A stretch of DNA of 64,000 nucleotides from Legionella qingyii (GTDB lineage Bacteria > Pseudomonadota > Gammaproteobacteria > Legionellales > Legionellaceae), in assembly GCF_003184185.1 (NCBI RefSeq), contig NZ_QHJG01000014.1, positions 62,001-126,000 on the forward strand. The letters are read 5' to 3'. The position numbers were made by a program, and so were the translations under genes. Below the pieces are notes generated by a model. It was not told the DNA's origin, did not search any database, and saw only the letters and a list, made by a program, of their open reading frames with translations. Below are positions 59,567 to 64,000 of the stretch, piece by piece (within the stretch, counting starts at the first letter, position 1; every line of letters starts with the position of its first letter).

Positions 59567-61165
59567 ATGGCTCATTCAAAACATAATGCGGATCTTAGTA
59601 ACGATAAGAACTCGTTTTTTATGCAACTTAATAAGAATGAGCTTAAGACTGTAGAGGATATTGAACGTCGTGCTGATAAGCTCGGTTATCCTTTTATTTT
59701 AGAAAATCAAAAATCTCTTGAAGCTGAATTCACCCAAATGTTTGCAGTGCTGCAAAAGCGAAAAAAAGAAGATAATGAAGCTTTTTGGATGTACTGTTAC
59801 TATTGCGCTACCCTGTTAGAGACCTTCCATAAAGCATATTCTCAGTACAGTAAAGAAGAAGATTATAAAAAAATAAAGCAACAAATTAAGAACCGATTGT
59901 TAAAAAAGGTACAAGAGGATGCCAAAGCAGAGGAAGAGTTCATCGAATCACTGAAAAACAGTTTTCTTAACAGTTTTCATAATTTGATGAATGCACCATT
60001 ACATCTGTCCCAGATTCGTGATTATGTGGCTTATGCTAACTTATGTCGTGTATATTGGGTATTTTGCCGTTTAACTTTAGTATCGGGTTTATCTTTTGCA
60101 AAAGATATGCACCTTATTGAGCATCTGGATTCAATTTTAGGTACACACACGGATGTCGGTCAAATAATTGATTTTCTTAATGCACCCAATGGAGTACTTA
60201 AATATTTTAGTGTGGGTTTATTTTTAATGCGTTTTGCAATTGATGCAGGCTACTTGGTTGAACATACTTGTTTTCCTACCGAGGAGGAAGAAAAGAATGG
60301 AACTACGGCCTATGAGCGATTTAAATTTGAACTTTATAAACGCCACTGTAATTTTGCCAATGACCTGGTATGGGCTACAATAAATTTCCTAACAAATTTT
60401 AATCATATTACCCATATACCCGATCCAACAGCCGGAGTAATAACCTGCGTCTTTTTGGGTTTTGACGTGTGTATGACCCTGTATAAATGTCATCTGGCCA
60501 AGCAGGAATATCTGGCTAAAAAGGCACAATATGAGCAAGAAATGGAAGATTACCTGAATCATCCAGAAAAATTTCCTGGTATGACTGATAAGCAAAGATT
60601 AGCTCATGCATCAATGCTCCAACAACAACTTAAAGAATTGGAAATTAACTGGCGTACTAAAGAAAGCACTTTTTATTTTGTTGCTGCCGCAGCCACCTTG
60701 CTGATGATGGGATTCGGTGCTTCATTACTATTTACTGGCCCAGGAATAGCTGTTGCTTGTTTCTTTGTTTGTACTTTTGCGGTAGCTATGTATCTTTCTT
60801 CTGATGCGTATTCGAAATACCAAGAGAAAAGCATTCGCTTAGAGGAAGCTACCGATAAAGAATATGCTGCGGCACTAATAGAATACGAAGCGGCACGTAA
60901 TGATTTTATCTTCACGATGATAAAAAATACGGTAATGCCTACACTTTTAATTGCTGCCTATGCAACATGTTGGCCGGCAGCAATCGCTTTAACTGTATTG
61001 TATATTGGTTATGAAATTTACCATGCCTATGATCAGCATAATAGTAAGAAAGAGGCTGCTAAGCTGGCTTTGGATGGACCTAATGAAGAAGATATAGAAG
61101 CTATACCACTTCTTCTAGATGAAGTTCAGACGGACAATGTAGACGGAGCTTCGTGTCTTTGCTAA
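59567..61165 (+). CDS. Multi-helix membrane protein, candidate Dot/Icm effector
   Basis: No family recognised. The 532-residue protein has a soluble charged N-terminus, hydrophobic segments around residues 215-230, 275-305, 365-410 and 445-480, and coiled-coil-like charge between them (LAKKAQYEQEMEDYLNHPEKF). The tail (NEEDIEAIPLLLDEVQTDNVDG) is acidic and the last residues are SCLC, a CxC ending reminiscent of Rab prenylation motifs. No signal peptide. Start chosen at ATG 59567, just after GAGGTGG, over the in-frame GTG 59561. The gene lies between mnmE and rsmI; I recall L. pneumophila having effector genes in this neighbourhood. The effector call is inference. Confidence 0.45.
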   Translation: MAHSKHNADLSNDKNSFFMQLNKNELKTVEDIERRADKLGYPFILENQKSLEAEFTQMFAVLQKRKKEDNEAFWMYCYYCATLLETFHKAYSQYSKEEDYKKIKQQIKNRLLKKVQEDAKAEEEFIESLKNSFLNSFHNLMNAPLHLSQIRDYVAYANLCRVYWVFCRLTLVSGLSFAKDMHLIEHLDSILGTHTDVGQIIDFLNAPNGVLKYFSVGLFLMRFAIDAGYLVEHTCFPTEEEEKNGTTAYERFKFELYKRHCNFANDLVWATINFLTNFNHITHIPDPTAGVITCVFLGFDVCMTLYKCHLAKQEYLAKKAQYEQEMEDYLNHPEKFPGMTDKQRLAHASMLQQQLKELEINWRTKESTFYFVAAAATLLMMGFGASLLFTGPGIAVACFFVCTFAVAMYLSSDAYSKYQEKSIRLEEATDKEYAAALIEYEAARNDFIFTMIKNTVMPTLLIAAYATCWPAAIALTVLYIGYEIYHAYDQHNSKKEAAKLALDGPNEEDIEAIPLLLDEVQTDNVDGASCLC

Positions 61166-61206
61166 TAAGCGCTCTATGAAGAAAATGCTCAGGCCTGGTT
61201 GAGGTG

Positions 61207-61267
61207 ATGCAACCCAGAGATCTCCACGTTGTAGTACAATGTTTCGATGGGAGATCCCCGGTTGCAT
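61207..61267. repeat. Imperfect inverted repeat downstream of the membrane-protein gene
   Basis: ATGCAACCCAGAGATCTCC (61207-61225) and GGGAGATCCCCGGTTGCAT (61249-61267) pair over ATGCAACC/GGTTGCAT and GATCTCC/GGAGATC. Probably a terminator or a dispersed palindromic element between the convergent genes; the stretch holds no gene. Confidence 0.5.
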
Positions 61268-61372
61268 TTGGATGGCAGGGAATCATAATATCTGCACTAA
61301 AGCGCTCGTCCTTGCGGATAAGCTGTGGAGCTTAGGTGCAGATTGCTCAAGAGACAGGTGGATTTACCCTGA

Positions 61373-62230
61373 TTAAATGGATTTATTTTTTATTGCTAAA
61401 GCCTTTTCATACAATTCATTTTTATTCCCACTGCTCAATTTGCAAGCGATTGCTACCGCCTGCTTGAGTGGTAGTTCATCTAATAATACGTTTAGAAGTT
61501 TTTCGTAGGCTTCAGGTTCATTCGAAACAGGTCGCGGAGGAATTAATAATACAAACTCCCCTTTTACATGTCCCGGATCTGCCAAAAGCCAATTTTTGAC
61601 TTCAAGTACAGTGCCAGTAATAATGCGTTCAAAAGTTTTGGTTAATTCTTTTGCCAAGACCATCTCACACGTCTGTCCATAAATTTCGCCAAGGTCATCC
61701 AGGCACTCCAGAATGCGATGCGTTGATTCATAAAAAATCAAAGTGTGCGGTTCTGTACGCAAGGCATCGAGTTTAATTTTTCGGGCATGCTGTTTTGCTG
61801 GGAGGAATCCTAAAAATAAAAAGGAATCGCAAGGAATGCCCGCAGCACAAAGAGCAGTAATTAATGCACAAGCTCCGGGAACAGGAGTAACCGGAATTTG
61901 CTGCTGACGGGCCAATTTTACCAATAAAAAACCTGGGTCGCTAATTAATGGAGTTCCGGCATCACTGATTAAGGCGATGGATTTTCCTGTTAAGAGTTGG
62001 TCAATAAAATGTTTGCTTTTATCATTTTCATTATGTGCGTGGAGTGATTCAAGATTATTTTTAATTCCTAAAGAACTCAGTAACGGTGCCGAATGACGCG
62101 TATCTTCAGCTAAAATGATATCAACAGACTTGAGAACCTCTAATGCTCTAAACGTAATATCCTCACGGTTTCCTATGGGAGTTGCAACAATATAAAGCGT
62201 ACCAATGCCTGTTGCTAGTGAGTTAGTCAT
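61373..62230 (-). CDS. rsmI: 16S rRNA (cytidine1402-2'-O)-methyltransferase RsmI
   Basis: The 285-residue protein is a TIM-like SAM methyltransferase: GTLYIVATPIGNREDITFRALEVL, AEDTRHS, ALISDAGTPLISDPGFLLV, PVPGACALITALCAAGIPCDSFLFLGFLP and FYESTHRILECLDDL, all canonical RsmI. It makes Cm1402 in 16S rRNA with RsmH. The start gives MTNSLATGIGTLYIV. It is divergent from the LpoA-type gene, 43 bp apart, the usual rsmI/lpoA arrangement. Confidence 0.97.
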   Translation of the reverse strand: MTNSLATGIGTLYIVATPIGNREDITFRALEVLKSVDIILAEDTRHSAPLLSSLGIKNNLESLHAHNENDKSKHFIDQLLTGKSIALISDAGTPLISDPGFLLVKLARQQQIPVTPVPGACALITALCAAGIPCDSFLFLGFLPAKQHARKIKLDALRTEPHTLIFYESTHRILECLDDLGEIYGQTCEMVLAKELTKTFERIITGTVLEVKNWLLADPGHVKGEFVLLIPPRPVSNEPEAYEKLLNVLLDELPLKQAVAIACKLSSGNKNELYEKALAIKNKSI

Positions 62231-62273
62231 GGTTTATCCTCTTGCGTTATTGCTTATTCAATTCTTGAAAAAC

Positions 62274-64000
62274 ATGTTAATAAAAATTCGCGTATTTTTT
62301 TTACTGACATCTACTTTTTTTCTTTGCCAGTGTACTACCGCAGTGAATCCTCCAGAAATGGCAGCGCCAGTGCCTGCATCTAAGGTAGAAAAGAAAAAAA
62401 TAGCGAGTCCTTATTCCAAATCTACTGCAAATTACCTTATGCAGGCTAAAAATCAAGAAGGCATTGATAAGCAACAATCGTTACTCTCGGCCGCGGGACG
62501 TTTGATTTCAGACGGTCAATGGCGACAAGGTGCTGCTATTTTAGCACAGACTTCTGACTTAACACCGGTACTTAATGATGAAAAAAATCTTTTACTAGCC
62601 CAAATTGATCTCATTCGTGACCGACCCAATATGGCACGGAACAAATTAGTTAGTATAAAGGAACGTGAAGCATTTTCTGCATACCAAAAGATCCAGTTTC
62701 ATGAACTTTTGGCACAAGCCTATCGTGGCGAAGGTAAGTCATTGGAGTCGATTAATGAGCGGATAGAACTTGAGACTTTGTTGGCCGATGAAGAGAGTCA
62801 AGATAATAATAGGCGCGCCCTGTGGTTAACTCTAACGCGGATGTCACAAACAGAATTAAATTCATTGGCTGCTAAAGCATCAAGCCAATCTGTTTTACAA
62901 GGCTGGATTGGGCTGGCATTGATTTCTCGCAAGTATCGAGATAACCCAAAATCTTTGCTCGCTGCTTTAGAGCAGTGGCAATCTCAGTACAGTAACCACC
63001 CTGCAGGTCATATTTTGCCTAATCCACTGGACTCGATTGCAAATAAAATACGTGCTCAACCGAAACAGGTTGCTCTTTTGTTACCTGTAAGTGGTTCTTT
63101 GCAAGGACCGGGTTCTGCTGTACGTGATGGGTTTATGGCGGCATATAACAAAAACAGTGAACAATCGATGCAGGTGAAAACTTATGATACCAATAAAGGC
63201 AATGTTGCTTCTTTGTATCAAAAAGCAATTGATGATGGCGCTGATTATATTGTAGGCCCTTTAACCAAATCACAAGTAGCCACAGTTGCAGCCTTACCAC
63301 ATCCTGTCCCCACTCTGTTATTAAATGATGCAGATACCAATATTCAGGAAAATTCTTATTTATTCGGACTTTCTCCCGCTAATGAAGCAACCCAGGTGGC
63401 AATCAGAGCAAAAGATAAGGGATATAGTCGAGCATTAATTATTGCACCTGCAAATGAATGGGGAAAAGAGATAACCAAAGCGTTTACGCAACAATGGCAA
63501 AAAAATGGTGGACGAGTTGTTGATACTTTTTTATATGGTTCTAATGATGATTTGAATAAAAAAATGAAGGATTTTCTGCAAATCAGCAACAGCCAGCAGC
63601 GTGAAAAAAAATTAAGGGAGTTATTAGGGTATAAAATTCAGCCAATTATTAGTCGCAGACAAGATTTTGATATGATATTTCTACTGGCCTATCCGTCAAA
63701 GGCCCGTCAGATTATGCCTTTACTAAATTATTATTACGCAGGAGACGTTCCTGTATATGCTACAGCCAGTGTCTATGGTGGAAGCGCTAACCCACTGAAA
63801 GATAAAGATCTTGATGGAGTTATTTTCTGTGATATTCCCTGGGTTTTCTCGCATCAGGCAGGAACTCGCAATTGGCCTGAACAATTTAACAGTTACAATC
63901 GATTGTATGCTTTAGGAATAGACAGTTATACTTTGGCCACCCAATTGAATCAATTGATGCTATTTCCTGCGGATCGGTCGCATAATGGGGATGGTATTTT
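62274..64000 (+). CDS. lpoA: LpoA-type penicillin-binding protein activator (cut by window end)
   Basis: The frame from ATG 62274 (MLIKIRVFFLLTSTFFLCQC) is open to the window end (575 codons). It has a lipoprotein-like signal with a poor lipobox, a helical TPR-like N-terminal region (about 50-250; LMQAKNQEGIDKQQSLLSAA) and a periplasmic-binding-type C-terminal domain (VALLLPVSGSLQGPGSAVRDGF; YIVGPLTKSQVATVA). This is the LpoA/YraM layout: an outer-membrane lipoprotein that activates PBP1A. Divergent from rsmI, as in many gammaproteobacteria. The C-terminus is missing, and the lipobox should be treated with caution. Confidence 0.88.
   Translation, partial: MLIKIRVFFLLTSTFFLCQCTTAVNPPEMAAPVPASKVEKKKIASPYSKSTANYLMQAKNQEGIDKQQSLLSAAGRLISDGQWRQGAAILAQTSDLTPVLNDEKNLLLAQIDLIRDRPNMARNKLVSIKEREAFSAYQKIQFHELLAQAYRGEGKSLESINERIELETLLADEESQDNNRRALWLTLTRMSQTELNSLAAKASSQSVLQGWIGLALISRKYRDNPKSLLAALEQWQSQYSNHPAGHILPNPLDSIANKIRAQPKQVALLLPVSGSLQGPGSAVRDGFMAAYNKNSEQSMQVKTYDTNKGNVASLYQKAIDDGADYIVGPLTKSQVATVAALPHPVPTLLLNDADTNIQENSYLFGLSPANEATQVAIRAKDKGYSRALIIAPANEWGKEITKAFTQQWQKNGGRVVDTFLYGSNDDLNKKMKDFLQISNSQQREKKLRELLGYKIQPIISRRQDFDMIFLLAYPSKARQIMPLLNYYYAGDVPVYATASVYGGSANPLKDKDLDGVIFCDIPWVFSHQAGTRNWPEQFNSYNRLYALGIDSYTLATQLNQLMLFPADRSHNGDGI

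Noticed and set aside
61166..61372. RNase P RNA (rnpB) near rsmI
   Set aside because: The gap is only about 206 bp and lacks the conserved GAGGAAAGTCC-type core on either strand.

Overview
The window is a stretch of a Legionella chromosome (species not resolved; it does not look like a plain L. pneumophila copy) that spans the replication-origin region. The evidence is a rpmH-rnpA-yidD-yidC-mnmE block divergent from dnaA-dnaN-recF-gyrB, the hfq/hflX neighbourhood with a RavA-like gene beside the polyamine genes, a PagP/Rcp palmitoyltransferase, a ProA-type metalloprotease, and several proteins with the acidic, Glu-rich C-termini typical of Dot/Icm substrates. Base composition is AT-rich with short intergenic spaces.

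Layout. 1-2.7 kb: redox defence (AhpC-type peroxiredoxin fragment, monothiol glutaredoxin, SodB) and argD. 2.7-9 kb: a class I aminotransferase, an ArcB-like hybrid kinase, a membrane-anchored candidate effector with a CE-clan cysteine-protease-like N-terminus, and coq7. 9-17 kb: phosphate and amino-acid transporters, PagP, an Mpo1-like protein, a channel-like protein with a degenerate filter, RlmKL, DarP and a TauE/SafE exporter. 17-24 kb: secreted proteases (M4 and S28), pirin, a possible ADP-ribosyltransferase-fold protein, thymidine kinase and a TlpA-like thioredoxin. 24.3-33.1 kb: an accessory island with a FAAL-ACP-C-A-PCP-TE synthetase (A-domain code reads as Val-like), a ThiF-nitroreductase fusion and the remains of a fatty-acid desaturase. 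33.4-41.1 kb: hflX and hfq separated by a 4.4-kb coiled-coil candidate effector preceded by a PmrA-box-like site, then a ravA-like gene. 41.2-45.2 kb: the aguB-speA-aguA putrescine operon, directly followed by an unannotated RsmY/RsmZ-type sRNA with its own LetA site, promoter, GGA hairpins and terminator. 45.3-47.7 kb: a uridine-kinase-like protein with an effector-like tail and an S53 peptidase. 47.9-54.3 kb: gyrB, recF, dnaN, dnaA, with two perfect parS palindromes, one inside recF. 54.3-55.6 kb: putative oriC. 55.6-64 kb: rpmH to mnmE, another candidate membrane effector, rsmI and the start of an LpoA-type gene.

How the parts fit. The chromosome core (initiation, parS, ribosome and RNase P protein, membrane insertase, tRNA modification) is conventional. 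Host-interaction genes are inserted singly between core genes: after the kinase, between hfq and hflX, next to polyamine synthesis, and after mnmE. The sRNA next to aguA would link this region to the LetA/S-Rsm-CsrA switch between replicative and transmissive phases. The lipopeptide island is the most distinctive accessory system; by inference its product is a small N-acyl amino acid (acyl-valine-like) that may be modified further by the ThiF-nitroreductase protein. All functional calls are from reading the sequence; no database search was run.
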